Below, piece by piece: positions 1 through 5,958 of a stretch of DNA of 8,603 nt. The DNA comes from PNAI01 sp964575715 (lineage in GTDB: Bacteria > Pseudomonadota > Alphaproteobacteria > Rhizobiales > Xanthobacteraceae), in NCBI GenBank assembly GCA_964575715.1, contig CAZNSG010000149.1, positions 1 to 8,603 on the forward strand, read 5' to 3'. Positions within the stretch are counted from its first letter, which is position 1, and every line of letters starts with the position of its first letter. The notes beneath the pieces are model-generated. The model had not been told where the DNA came from. It made no database searches and saw nothing but the letters and a program-made list of their open reading frames with translations. The translations under genes were made by a program, and so were the position numbers.

Positions 1-518
1 AAGGCACGATGCCACAGTTCGCCGTAGAGATGCTCCGAGTGATAGCATTTGACGCCTTGTCCGCTGCCAAAACTCATGTCGATCGGACCCCCCTCGGCCA
101 GAAATGCCGGCAGTGTGCCCATATAAGCAGTCGGCGTTCCGCCGCCTCCGAAACTCGCCGCCACACGCGGATAACCGGAATCATCGAACAGACCGCGCGC
201 TCGCGCGGCTTTGAGCTTCTCCGCGATAAGATCAAGCGCCTCATCCCAGGAGATAGCGACGAACCCCGGGTCCTGGTCGCGACCCTTCTTGGGGTTCGTC
301 CGTTTCATCGGGTGAAGAATGCGATCGGGATTGTAGAGTTTCTGAATGAGTCCGAACGCCTTGACACACGCTTTGCCGCCAGCCGGATGGATCTCGGCCG
401 CGTCAAAATTCGGCGCGACTTCAGTCGCAACGTTGTCCTCGATACGAACCTTCAAGAGATCGGGACCAGCTACGCACTGGTAGCAATATGTTGAAATCGT
501 GCGTTCACGGTTCGACAT
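1..518 (-). CDS. Molybdopterin oxidoreductase large subunit, PadB-like, N-terminal part (cut by window edge)
   Basis: This is the first 172 codons of a DMSO-reductase-superfamily catalytic subunit; the 3' end lies beyond base 1. The start ATG is at 518-516, 12 nt after the thioesterase stop. An N-terminal Fe-S segment is visible (C12, C15 in CYQC, then C51 in GKACVKAF), followed by the family landmark YNPDRILHPMKR (62-73) and the FVAISWDEAL block (86-95). Only three of the usual four Cys ligands are present; Pro19 holds the normal third place and Asp20 follows it. Cys158 in VKCYHSEHL is a candidate Mo ligand. No Tat signal with twin Arg is seen, so a cytoplasmic enzyme is likely, which fits a CoA-ester substrate and the thioesterase neighbour. 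From memory the N-terminus resembles phenylacetyl-CoA:acceptor oxidoreductase PadB; other members of the superfamily remain possible. Membership of the superfamily is firm, the substrate is inference. Confidence 0.85.
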   Translation of the reverse strand, partial: MSNRERTISTYCYQCVAGPDLLKVRIEDNVATEVAPNFDAAEIHPAGGKACVKAFGLIQKLYNPDRILHPMKRTNPKKGRDQDPGFVAISWDEALDLIAEKLKAARARGLFDDSGYPRVAASFGGGGTPTAYMGTLPAFLAEGGPIDMSFGSGQGVKCYHSEHLYGELWHRA

Positions 519-530
519 GACGCGATCCGA

Positions 531-947
531 TCATCCAGAACGAGCGGTGGAACGCTTCGCTGCCTTCGCCTTTAGTCGCTCGAAAGTCTTGGCGACATCG
601 ACAACGAAGCGCGTGTGGCTGCCTCCGCCAATCGGCTCAAGCTCATCCTTGGCGGTTACTTCGAAAGTCACTTTACGGCCCTCCACTAGCTTCGCGGTCG
701 CAGTGATCTCGACTTCCATTCCAGGCAATGTGGGAGCGATATGCCGCATAGCGACTTCGATGCCGACCGAGTCCTCCCCAGTATCCGCATGATCCAGCAG
801 AAGATCGCGGCAGAGGTGCTCGATGTCTCGGATAAAATTGGGCGTGCCGTAGACACGGCCTTCCTCCCCCATGAAGCTGATGGTGCGCTCGCCATCGATG
901 ACCAAACGACGGACCTTCGAAACTCCGGGCCGAAGGCTCTGCTTCAT
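531..947 (-). CDS. FlK-like hotdog-fold acyl-CoA thioesterase
   Basis: This 138-residue protein has the size and pattern of fluoroacetyl-CoA thioesterase (FlK) type single hotdog domains, which hydrolyse acyl-CoA to acid and CoA in the cytoplasm. Thr35, Glu43 and His69 stand at the same spacings (8 and 26 residues) as the FlK catalytic triad Thr42, Glu50 and His76 that I recall. The segments APTLPGMEV (71-79), LVEGRKVTFEV (87-97) and IGGGSHTRFVV (106-116) also match the FlK pattern of a Pro-Gly turn, EGR and G-S/T-H-x-R. The C-terminal tail is basic. The ATG at 947 has a strong Shine-Dalgarno, GAGGAG, 6 nt upstream. The oxidoreductase gene follows after 12 nt, so the two form an operon, with an FNR-type promoter in front. 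I infer that it removes CoA from a product or a dead-end thioester of the neighbouring pathway; specificity for fluoroacetyl-CoA is not implied. Confidence 0.82.
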   Translation of the reverse strand: MKQSLRPGVSKVRRLVIDGERTISFMGEEGRVYGTPNFIRDIEHLCRDLLLDHADTGEDSVGIEVAMRHIAPTLPGMEVEITATAKLVEGRKVTFEVTAKDELEPIGGGSHTRFVVDVAKTFERLKAKAAKRSTARSG

Positions 948-1024
948 CTGCCGCTCCTCGAAAACGTAGGAATTCGAGTTGGTTGTTCGATCACCCAGTT
1001 TAGAGGACTCGACCCAGCCGCGAT

Positions 1025-1038
1025 TTGACCAAAATCAA
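1025..1038 (-). promoter_or_regulatory. FNR/FixK-type box of the thioesterase-oxidoreductase operon
   Basis: The sequence TTGACCAAAATCAA matches TTGAC-N4-ATCAA, one base off the perfect FNR/FixK palindrome. It lies in the 111-bp gap between livF and the thioesterase gene, with its centre 84 nt upstream of the thioesterase ATG. On the minus strand a -10-like hexamer TAAACT lies at 1002-997, exactly 22 nt from the box. This puts the box at about -41.5 from a start near 990, the standard class II activator position. The operon can therefore have its own low-oxygen promoter, although read-through from livF is also possible because no terminator is seen between them. Confidence 0.75.
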
Positions 1039-1058
1039 TCGTCACTCCCCAACGAATT

Positions 1059-1760
1059 TCATACGCCGAGGTAAGCTTCTGCGACGCGCCGGTCCGACTG
1101 GATTTCAGCCGCCGTTCCACTCACCGTAATCCTGCCCGTCTCCAGCACATAGGCGCGATCGGCGATGGCGAGAGCAGCACGCGCGTTCTGCTCGATCAAC
1201 AGCATGGTCAGCCCTTCGCCTTTGAAGGTACGAATGATATGCAGAATTTGATCGACCAAAATTGGTGCCAATCCCAGCGACGGCTCGTCAAACAGGAGCA
1301 GGCGCGGCTTGGCCATCAACGCCCGGCCGATCGCAAGCATCTGCTGCTGGCCACCGGAAAGCGTTCCGGCCAAAGCAGCGCGCATCGAAGCAAGCATTGG
1401 AAACAGCTCATAGATGCGGGAGAGATCAGGCAAAAGATTGGTCCCACGGCGCGACCAGGCGCCAAGTTTCAGGTTATCTTCGACCGTCAATGGCGCGAAC
1501 AGCTGTCGACCTTCCGGCACCTGCGCGATTCCGAGCGCGACGCGTGAATGAGCGGCCAGCCTGTCGATCGATTTGCCATCAAAGCGGATCGAGCCCGCGC
1601 TGACTGGCTGGACGCCGGAGATGGCGCGTAACAGCGTGCTCTTGCCTGCACCGTTTGCGCCGATAAGAGTCACGATCTCGCCCGCACGGACCTCAATCGA
1701 AATGCCGTGCAGAGCTTCAATGCGGCCGTAGCCGCTTGTGAGATTCTCAACCGACAGCAC
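1059..1760 (-). CDS. livF: ABC importer ATPase, LivF family
   Basis: This is the second ATP-binding subunit of a branched-chain amino acid/aromatic acid (HAAT) importer; with LivG it powers uptake through LivHM at the inner membrane. With a GTG start at 1760 it has 233 residues, normal for LivF. Visible motifs are Walker A GANGAGKST (34-42), the family signature VPEGRQLFAPLTVEDNL (81-97), LSGGQQQ (124-130), and Walker B with DEP (D148, E149). The switch position carries Gln in IEQN rather than His, as is usual in LivF. A longer reading frame upstream exists but is rejected: the GTG is preceded by AAGAGG at 6 nt, and the protein then begins in the normal LivF way (LSVENLTSGYG). It overlaps the end of livG by 14 nt, which suggests translational coupling. 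Confidence 0.93.
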   Translation of the reverse strand: MLSVENLTSGYGRIEALHGISIEVRAGEIVTLIGANGAGKSTLLRAISGVQPVSAGSIRFDGKSIDRLAAHSRVALGIAQVPEGRQLFAPLTVEDNLKLGAWSRRGTNLLPDLSRIYELFPMLASMRAALAGTLSGGQQQMLAIGRALMAKPRLLLFDEPSLGLAPILVDQILHIIRTFKGEGLTMLLIEQNARAALAIADRAYVLETGRITVSGTAAEIQSDRRVAEAYLGV

Positions 1761-2535
1761 GTGCCGCCTCTTGCGTAGCATGAATGCCGAGATAGGCCTC
1801 GACGACGAGGGGATTTGATCGAACCTCCGCCGAGGTCCCTTCCGCCAGAGTACGTCCGTTCGCCAATACATGGATGCGGTCAGACACATTCATCACCAGC
1901 TTCATATCATGCTCCACGAGCACGACCGTGATGCCATCCTTGACGATCGTGCGGATAACGTCCTCAAGCTCCTTTGTCTCGACCGCATTGCAGCCGGCCG
2001 CCGGCTCATCCAAGAGCAGAACCTTCGGCTCACTTGCAAGCGCGCGGGCAATTTCAAGGCGCTTCAAGGCACCGTATGGCAGCGAGCCCGCAATGCGATC
2101 GGCATCGGAATCGAGCCGGACGCGAGCCAGCGCAGCCCGTGCAGCTTCGAGCGTGCGCCGATTCTGCCGGCCGACCGATGGGAGATGGAGCAAATCGGAA
2201 ACCGTGCCCGTGGTCTCATGTCGATGCCGTCCGACCATAACGTTCTCGATGGCCGTCATACGGAAGAAAATCTGCAGATTCTGAAACGTTCGAGAGAGCC
2301 CGCGCCGCGCAAGCTGATGGGGCGAAAGTCCTGTGACATCTTCGCCAGCGAGATGCACGCGCCCCTCCTGTGGTACGTAAAGACCGGAAAACATATTGAA
2401 CAGCGTGGTCTTGCCGGCGCCGTTCGGCCCGATGATGGAAAATACCAGACCGGGTTCAACCGCAAGACTAACCTGGTCGACCGCGCGGACGCCGCCGAAC
2501 GCGATGGACAGGCGTTCGGTCGAGAGAATCGTCAC
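1747..2535 (-). CDS. livG: ABC importer ATPase, LivG family
   Basis: This is the first ATP-binding subunit of the HAAT importer, 262 residues long. Motifs are Walker A GPNGAGKTT (36-44), the Q-loop SRTFQN (Q85), an ABC signature in the degenerate LivG form LPYGALKRLEIARAL (152-166) in place of LSGGQ, Walker B LLLDEP (D176, E177), and a His switch in VEHD (H209). The C-terminal VVEAYLG (244-250) is also typical of the family. The start codon is GTG and shares the four bases GTGA with the livM stop, the usual tight coupling in these operons. The substrate cannot be read from the ATPase. Confidence 0.93.
   Translation of the reverse strand: MTILSTERLSIAFGGVRAVDQVSLAVEPGLVFSIIGPNGAGKTTLFNMFSGLYVPQEGRVHLAGEDVTGLSPHQLARRGLSRTFQNLQIFFRMTAIENVMVGRHRHETTGTVSDLLHLPSVGRQNRRTLEAARAALARVRLDSDADRIAGSLPYGALKRLEIARALASEPKVLLLDEPAAGCNAVETKELEDVIRTIVKDGITVVLVEHDMKLVMNVSDRIHVLANGRTLAEGTSAEVRSNPLVVEAYLGIHATQEAARAVG
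1767..1772 (-). promoter_or_regulatory. Ribosome binding site that fixes the livF start
   Basis: On the minus strand AAGAGG ends 6 nt before the GTG at 1760. The in-frame ATG at 1781 has only a GAGG about 15 nt upstream. The site lies inside the last codons of livG, so LivF translation is probably coupled to LivG translation. Confidence 0.65.
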
Positions 2536-3476
2536 TTTCGTCGTCCCGCAAACATAGCGGACAGGCTCGGCACAATGCCTTGCCGCAGAAAGATCATGAA
2601 TCCCATCAAGATCAGTCCAAGAACCATATGCTCATAGTCATGCAGCGCAGTCAGCGTCTGGGGGAGAATGACAAGAACGGCGGCGCCGACAAATGAACCG
2701 AGGATCGATCCCATGCCGCCCAGTACCACCATCGCCGCCAGCTCGATCGAGCGGAGAAAACCCGCGATGTCCGGAGTGATGTGGCCATTAAACAGCGCGA
2801 GGCACGAACCGGCCACCGACGCATAAATAGCTGAAATGACGAAGATCGCGAGCTTCTTGCCCGCGACATCGACGCCTAACACGCTCGAAGCGACCTCGCT
2901 GTCGTGGATTGCCTTGATCGCGCGCCCCGAAGGACTATCGATCAGATTGAGCGCGAGCATCGCACCGAAAATGAAGGTAACTGCGGAGATCCAGTACCAA
3001 GTCTCGGACCCGCGCACGCGCCAGTCGAACAGCATGAGCTGCGGCACCTGCATGCCGTCGGGGCCCCCGGTCCAGCCCGCTTCATTATTGAGAACAATGG
3101 CAATGAGGAGTCCGAAGCCGAGAGTCGCGACGGCAAGATAGTGTCCTTTGAGCTGAAGTATTGGCCGGCCGACAATGAAGGCGACCAAACCGGAGAACGC
3201 AGCTCCACCGATGAGGCTCGCCCACGATGGCATCCCGAGATGGGTGGGCCCAATAGCCACGGCATAACCGCCGATACCGAGAAAGCCAGCGTGGCCGAGG
3301 CTCACCTGTCCAGCGAATCCCATCAGAAGATTAAGACCGACGGCAGCCAGCGCAAAAATAAAGACGAGGGCGCCTACCCGATAATAGTAGGACGAGGGAA
3401 AAAACATTGGCAGCAGAATAATGATTGCGGCAAGTACGCTGAGTGAAACGAGCCGATGCGTGGACGCTCCGCGCAT
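2532..3476 (-). CDS. livM: ABC importer permease, LivM family
   Basis: This 314-residue inner-membrane permease forms the translocation channel together with LivH. It is highly hydrophobic, with a first membrane segment at about residues 9-28 and several more spread through its length. Family landmarks are GLNLLMGFAGQVSLGHAGF (47-65), LKGHYLAVATLGF (109-121), TGGPDG (136-141) and the cytoplasmic coupling loop RAIKAIHDSEVASSVLGVD (185-203), which contacts the ATPase. The ATG at 3476 lies 2 nt after the livH stop; its Shine-Dalgarno is weak, so it probably relies on coupling. The C-terminus is basic (AGRRK). Confidence 0.93.
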   Translation of the reverse strand: MRGASTHRLVSLSVLAAIIILLPMFFPSSYYYRVGALVFIFALAAVGLNLLMGFAGQVSLGHAGFLGIGGYAVAIGPTHLGMPSWASLIGGAAFSGLVAFIVGRPILQLKGHYLAVATLGFGLLIAIVLNNEAGWTGGPDGMQVPQLMLFDWRVRGSETWYWISAVTFIFGAMLALNLIDSPSGRAIKAIHDSEVASSVLGVDVAGKKLAIFVISAIYASVAGSCLALFNGHITPDIAGFLRSIELAAMVVLGGMGSILGSFVGAAVLVILPQTLTALHDYEHMVLGLILMGFMIFLRQGIVPSLSAMFAGRRK

Positions 3477-3478
3477 GT

Positions 3479-4351
3479 TTACACCCGCTCGACTTTGCCC
3501 CGGCCGAATAAACCTTGCGGCATGGCAAACAGCACAATCAGGATAACCAGAAAGGCCACAGCGTCTTTATACTTGGAAGAAACATAGCCGGCGCTAAATG
3601 CTTCAAGCATGCCAAGCACAAGCCCCCCGACCACCGCTCCGAGCGCACTGCCAATGCCGCCGAGCATGGCTGCCGCGAACCCCTTGAGCGCCAATAACGT
3701 GCCGACATCGTAGCTGGTCAGCGTTATCGGCGTGACGAGTATACCCGCCACGGCACCGATGGCAGCCGATACTGCAAACGACAGACCGACGATACGCCGC
3801 GTATTGATTCCGACGAGCCGGGCCGCCAGACGATTGGCCGCCGTGGCGATCACTGCCTTGCCCAGCAGTGTGCGATCGATGAATAGCCACAACAGACCGA
3901 CAATGATCGCGGCGCCCGTAAGCACAACGAGACTCTGCGGCAGGATAGCGGCGCCACCCAATCGGATCGGTTCGGTCCCGAACAGGTGCGGCAGACTATG
4001 GAAGCGCTTGTCGAAGACGACCTGCGCCGTGCCACGCAGGAAGATCGACGCGCCGATCGTGATCATGATCAGAGTGACAGCGCTCGCTCCCCGAGCGGGC
4101 TCAATAGCCAGGTAATATAGCACAAGCCCGATCGCAACCGTCGAGATCACGGCAATCAGCGCGGCAAGCGGCATTGGAAGTCCAGCGAGCGCTAAGAACA
4201 CTGTCGATATTCCGCCCAACATCACGAACTCGCCTTGAGCGAAATTAATGACATCGGATGCGTTGTATATGAGGGTAAAGCCGAGCGCGACGAGCGCATA
4301 CACCGCGCCGACAGTCAGCCCAGAGAAGAAAAACTGCAAAAAATCGGCCAT
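3479..4351 (-). CDS. livH: ABC importer permease, LivH family
   Basis: This 290-residue inner-membrane permease pairs with LivM. The N-terminus (FFSGLTVGAVYALVALGFTLIYN, first membrane segment) and the block INFAQGEFVMLGG (35-47) are typical of LivH. The coupling loop is AANRLAARLVGI (171-182), and MLGGIGSALGAVVGG lies in the C-terminal half. The ATG at 4351 fits the conserved N-terminus, yet no convincing Shine-Dalgarno is seen just before it. An inverted-repeat element ends only 21 nt upstream, so the native leader may have been altered by insertion. The gene is separated from the binding-protein gene by 239 bp, unlike the very tight spacing in the rest of the operon. Confidence 0.93.
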   Translation of the reverse strand: MADFLQFFFSGLTVGAVYALVALGFTLIYNASDVINFAQGEFVMLGGISTVFLALAGLPMPLAALIAVISTVAIGLVLYYLAIEPARGASAVTLIMITIGASIFLRGTAQVVFDKRFHSLPHLFGTEPIRLGGAAILPQSLVVLTGAAIIVGLLWLFIDRTLLGKAVIATAANRLAARLVGINTRRIVGLSFAVSAAIGAVAGILVTPITLTSYDVGTLLALKGFAAAMLGGIGSALGAVVGGLVLGMLEAFSAGYVSSKYKDAVAFLVILIVLFAMPQGLFGRGKVERV

Positions 4352-4372
4352 CGGGTTGAATGCCTGGTACGG

Positions 4373-4448
4373 CTAGTGTCCCGAATCCGAAGTTCGCTTG
4401 AATTCACAGCACCCGCGTTAGCGTACTTCGGATTCGAAAGGACACTAG
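4373..4448. repeat. Inverted-repeat element A, MITE-like, CTAG-bounded
   Basis: This 76-bp element begins with CTAGTGTCC and ends with GGACACTAG. Inside these 9-bp ends a second pair of arms matches for 11 bp (GAATCCGAAGT at 4383-4393 against ACTTCGGATTC at 4425-4435). One base on the left faces four on the right between the two arm pairs, and a further CGC pairs after one mismatch. It encodes nothing. CTAG at both ends resembles the CTAG target with TA duplication described for IS630/Tc1-mariner transposons, so a non-autonomous miniature element is likely. It sits just upstream of livH and would be transcribed as a stem-loop within the importer mRNA. Confidence 0.7.
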
Positions 4449-4460
4449 CAATGTACGATT

Positions 4461-4538
4461 CTAGTGTGGTTTTGGTTCAGAAGTTCCCTTGACGGACTCG
4501 CGGCGGGGATGAAGGGAACTTCTGAACCACCACACTAG
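4461..4538. repeat. Inverted-repeat element B, MITE-like, CTAG-bounded
   Basis: This 78-bp hairpin has its left arm at 4461-4490 and its right arm at 4512-4538, with a 21-bp centre. The arms match almost perfectly apart from three extra bases on the left (TTT/GG region near 4470-4474). The ends are CTAGTGTGG and its complement ending in CACACTAG. Counting from the outer CTAG, 20 of the first 27 positions agree with element A, including CTAGTGT and GAAGTTC, so the two are probably diverged members of one family. Only 12 bp separate them. The RNA hairpin would be very stable. Confidence 0.72.
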
Positions 4539-4554
4539 GTTCAAATCCCGACGA

Positions 4555-4582
4555 TCGGGCAGGTTCGTGCGAGCCTGCCCGA
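4555..4582 (-). terminator. GC-rich hairpin after the binding-protein gene; attenuator or processing site
   Basis: A stem of about 11-12 bp with a very small loop is formed by CGGGCAGGTTCG (4556-4567) and CGAGCCTGCCCG (4570-4581), with one T-G wobble and an extra T-A pair outside. It begins 8 nt after the binding-protein stop. No T-run follows on the minus strand (it continues TCGTCGGGATTTG), so it is not a standard intrinsic terminator. A partial terminator or an mRNA-stabilising stem that lets the binding protein be made in excess over the permeases is more likely. Confidence 0.5.
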
Positions 4583-4590
4583 GCACCAGT

Positions 4591-5754
4591 TCATGAGCGG
4601 GAGTCGGTGGCCAACGTCCAGTCACCGTTCTTGATCTCAAGCATTCGAAATGCCGACAGATCGAGCCCCATATGATCGGTCGGTGACATGTTCACAATTC
4701 CACCTGTGCCTACATATCCCTTGGTCTTCTCGATCTCGTCGCGAACCTTGGCCTTGTCGGCACTCTTTGCCCGCTGCATCGCCTGCACGAGGATCATCAG
4801 GCCGTCATAGGCATGACCGCCGAAGGTAGAAACTGCCTGTCCCGTTTTCTGCGTATAGATACGCGAATAGGCAATCACGACCGCCTTCTGCGGATCGCTG
4901 TCGGGGAGCTTATTCGCGACAAGCAGCGCCGCCGCCGGCAGGCGCACGCCTTCGGCCGCCGCGCCTGCGAGTTCGATGTACTGCTTCGAAGCGACACCAT
5001 GGCTTTGATACAACGGTACATTGATCCCAAGCTGCCGATAATTGCGCGTCACGATGGCCGGTCCCTGACCGAACCCTGTGTTGACCACCGCCTGCACTGC
5101 CGTTTTATTGCGGATATTCGTAAGCTGTGGGGTCATGTCGCTGTCGCGTGGACCGTAGGTTTCCTCGTGCGCGACGGTTATCCCAAATTTGGGAGCCACA
5201 GCGACGCACTGGTCGCGCATCGACTTGCCGAACGCATCGGTTCCGGAAATAAGCGCGACCGTGGTCAGGTTGCGGCTCTTAAGATCCGTGAAAATCTTCT
5301 CACAAGCCATCCTGTCCGTATGCGGTGTCTTGAACACCCATTTTCGAACCGGATCTATGATCTGAATCGCGCCGGCAAGCGAAATAAATGGAATCTGGGC
5401 TTCTTCGAACACCGGGATCATGGCCAGCGTCGAGCCGGTTGTGGTCCCGCCGACCATGGCGAATATCTTGTCTTCTTCCACAAGACGGGTGGCAAACGTC
5501 CGCGCATTGTTGGCGTCCCCGCCATCGTCGTAGATCACAAGCTGGAGCTTTTGGCCGTTGACTCCTCCTTTCGCGTTGATCTCCTCAACGTACATTTCCA
5601 GTGTCTTCTTCTCCGGATCGCCAAGGAACGAGGCTGGACCGGTAACCGACAGAACTGCGCCGATCTTGATCTGTGCCGATGCGTATTGTCCGCCGGCAAA
5701 CAACGTCGCAAGGCCGACTGCGACCACGGCGACCGCACGAGTCATAGTGGACAT
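4591..5754 (-). CDS. ABC importer periplasmic substrate-binding protein, LivK/Peripla_BP_6 type
   Basis: This 387-residue protein captures the substrate in the periplasm and delivers it to LivHM. Residues 1-27 form a Sec signal peptide: a short basic start (TRA), a hydrophobic core AVAVVAVGLATLFAGG, and cleavage after ASA, leaving a mature start at QIKIGAVLSVTGPAS. The following blocks EMYVEEINAKGGVNGQKLQLVIYDDGGD (53-80) and VGGTTTGSTLAMIPVFEEAQIPFISLAGA are standard for the type I branched-chain-amino-acid fold. The ATG at 5754 has AGAGGGAG 6 nt upstream (5768-5761); an ATG three codons later is possible but has poorer spacing. Substrate residues cannot be assigned by eye. Because HAAT systems in this group of bacteria often import aromatic acids, and a PadB-like enzyme follows, an aromatic acid is my guess. 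It is the first gene of the importer operon and has an FNR-type promoter. Confidence 0.93.
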   Translation of the reverse strand: MSTMTRAVAVVAVGLATLFAGGQYASAQIKIGAVLSVTGPASFLGDPEKKTLEMYVEEINAKGGVNGQKLQLVIYDDGGDANNARTFATRLVEEDKIFAMVGGTTTGSTLAMIPVFEEAQIPFISLAGAIQIIDPVRKWVFKTPHTDRMACEKIFTDLKSRNLTTVALISGTDAFGKSMRDQCVAVAPKFGITVAHEETYGPRDSDMTPQLTNIRNKTAVQAVVNTGFGQGPAIVTRNYRQLGINVPLYQSHGVASKQYIELAGAAAEGVRLPAAALLVANKLPDSDPQKAVVIAYSRIYTQKTGQAVSTFGGHAYDGLMILVQAMQRAKSADKAKVRDEIEKTKGYVGTGGIVNMSPTDHMGLDLSAFRMLEIKNGDWTLATDSRS

Positions 5755-5772
5755 GGTGAGCTCCCTCTAAAC

Positions 5773-5786
5773 CAATTTGCAAATTG
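5773..5786. promoter_or_regulatory. Perfect 14-bp palindrome, candidate repressor operator
   Basis: CAATTTGCAAATTG is its own reverse complement. It lies between the predicted transcription start near 5800 and the Shine-Dalgarno at 5768-5761 of the binding-protein gene. It is AT-rich and of the size bound by dimeric MarR- or TetR-type repressors, and its position downstream of the start suits repression. No regulator gene is in the window, so the partner is unknown. Chance is possible for a single palindrome of this length. Confidence 0.45.
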
Positions 5787-5834
5787 TTCCGGTTTTGTTT
5801 TGTGTATCGCTACCAGAACCACCCGATCCGGCTA

Positions 5835-5848
5835 TTGATCAAGATCAA
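5835..5848 (-). promoter_or_regulatory. FNR/FixK-type box of the importer operon
   Basis: TTGATCAAGATCAA is a perfect TTGAT-N4-ATCAA site. On the minus strand a weak -10-like hexamer TAGCGA lies at 5812-5807, 22 nt beyond the box. This gives a predicted start near 5800, an activator position near -41.5 and a leader of about 46 nt. It stands between the hemN stop and the binding-protein gene and can only serve the latter. The rest of the 204-bp gap (5849-5958) shows no other clear element. Confidence 0.82.
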
Positions 5849-5958
5849 GGCGCGGAATGGACGGATCACCTTCAAGATAGCATGAACTCTCAACGCACCA
5901 CATGCCCTACACCCCCAAAAAACGGGCCAGCGCATTGAGTCGCTGACGATGGTAGCCG

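Noticed and set aside
1761..1889. In-frame 43-residue N-terminal extension of LivF starting at 1889.
   Set aside because: It lies within livG in another frame, and a GTG with a good Shine-Dalgarno gives the normal LivF start and length.
1870..2637. Open frame of 255 codons on the plus strand opposite livG.
   Set aside because: It is antisense to a well-supported ATPase, of biased composition, without any domain.
4531..4560. GGTTCAAATCC at 4538-4548 looks like the T-arm of a tRNA 3' end next to a repeat element, hinting at a tRNA attachment site.
   Set aside because: The bases around TTCAAAT do not form a 5-bp T-stem, no acceptor stem, anticodon arm or CCA is present, and the upstream sequence is the repeat element itself.
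4813..5838. Open frame of 341 codons on the plus strand, antisense to the binding-protein gene.
   Set aside because: It has the Arg/His-rich composition of a GC-rich shadow frame and lies opposite a clear ABC binding-protein gene; no recognisable domain.
5917..5922. Run of six T on the minus strand 37 nt after the hemN stop, possibly an intrinsic terminator.
   Set aside because: I could not find a GC-rich stem directly before it.
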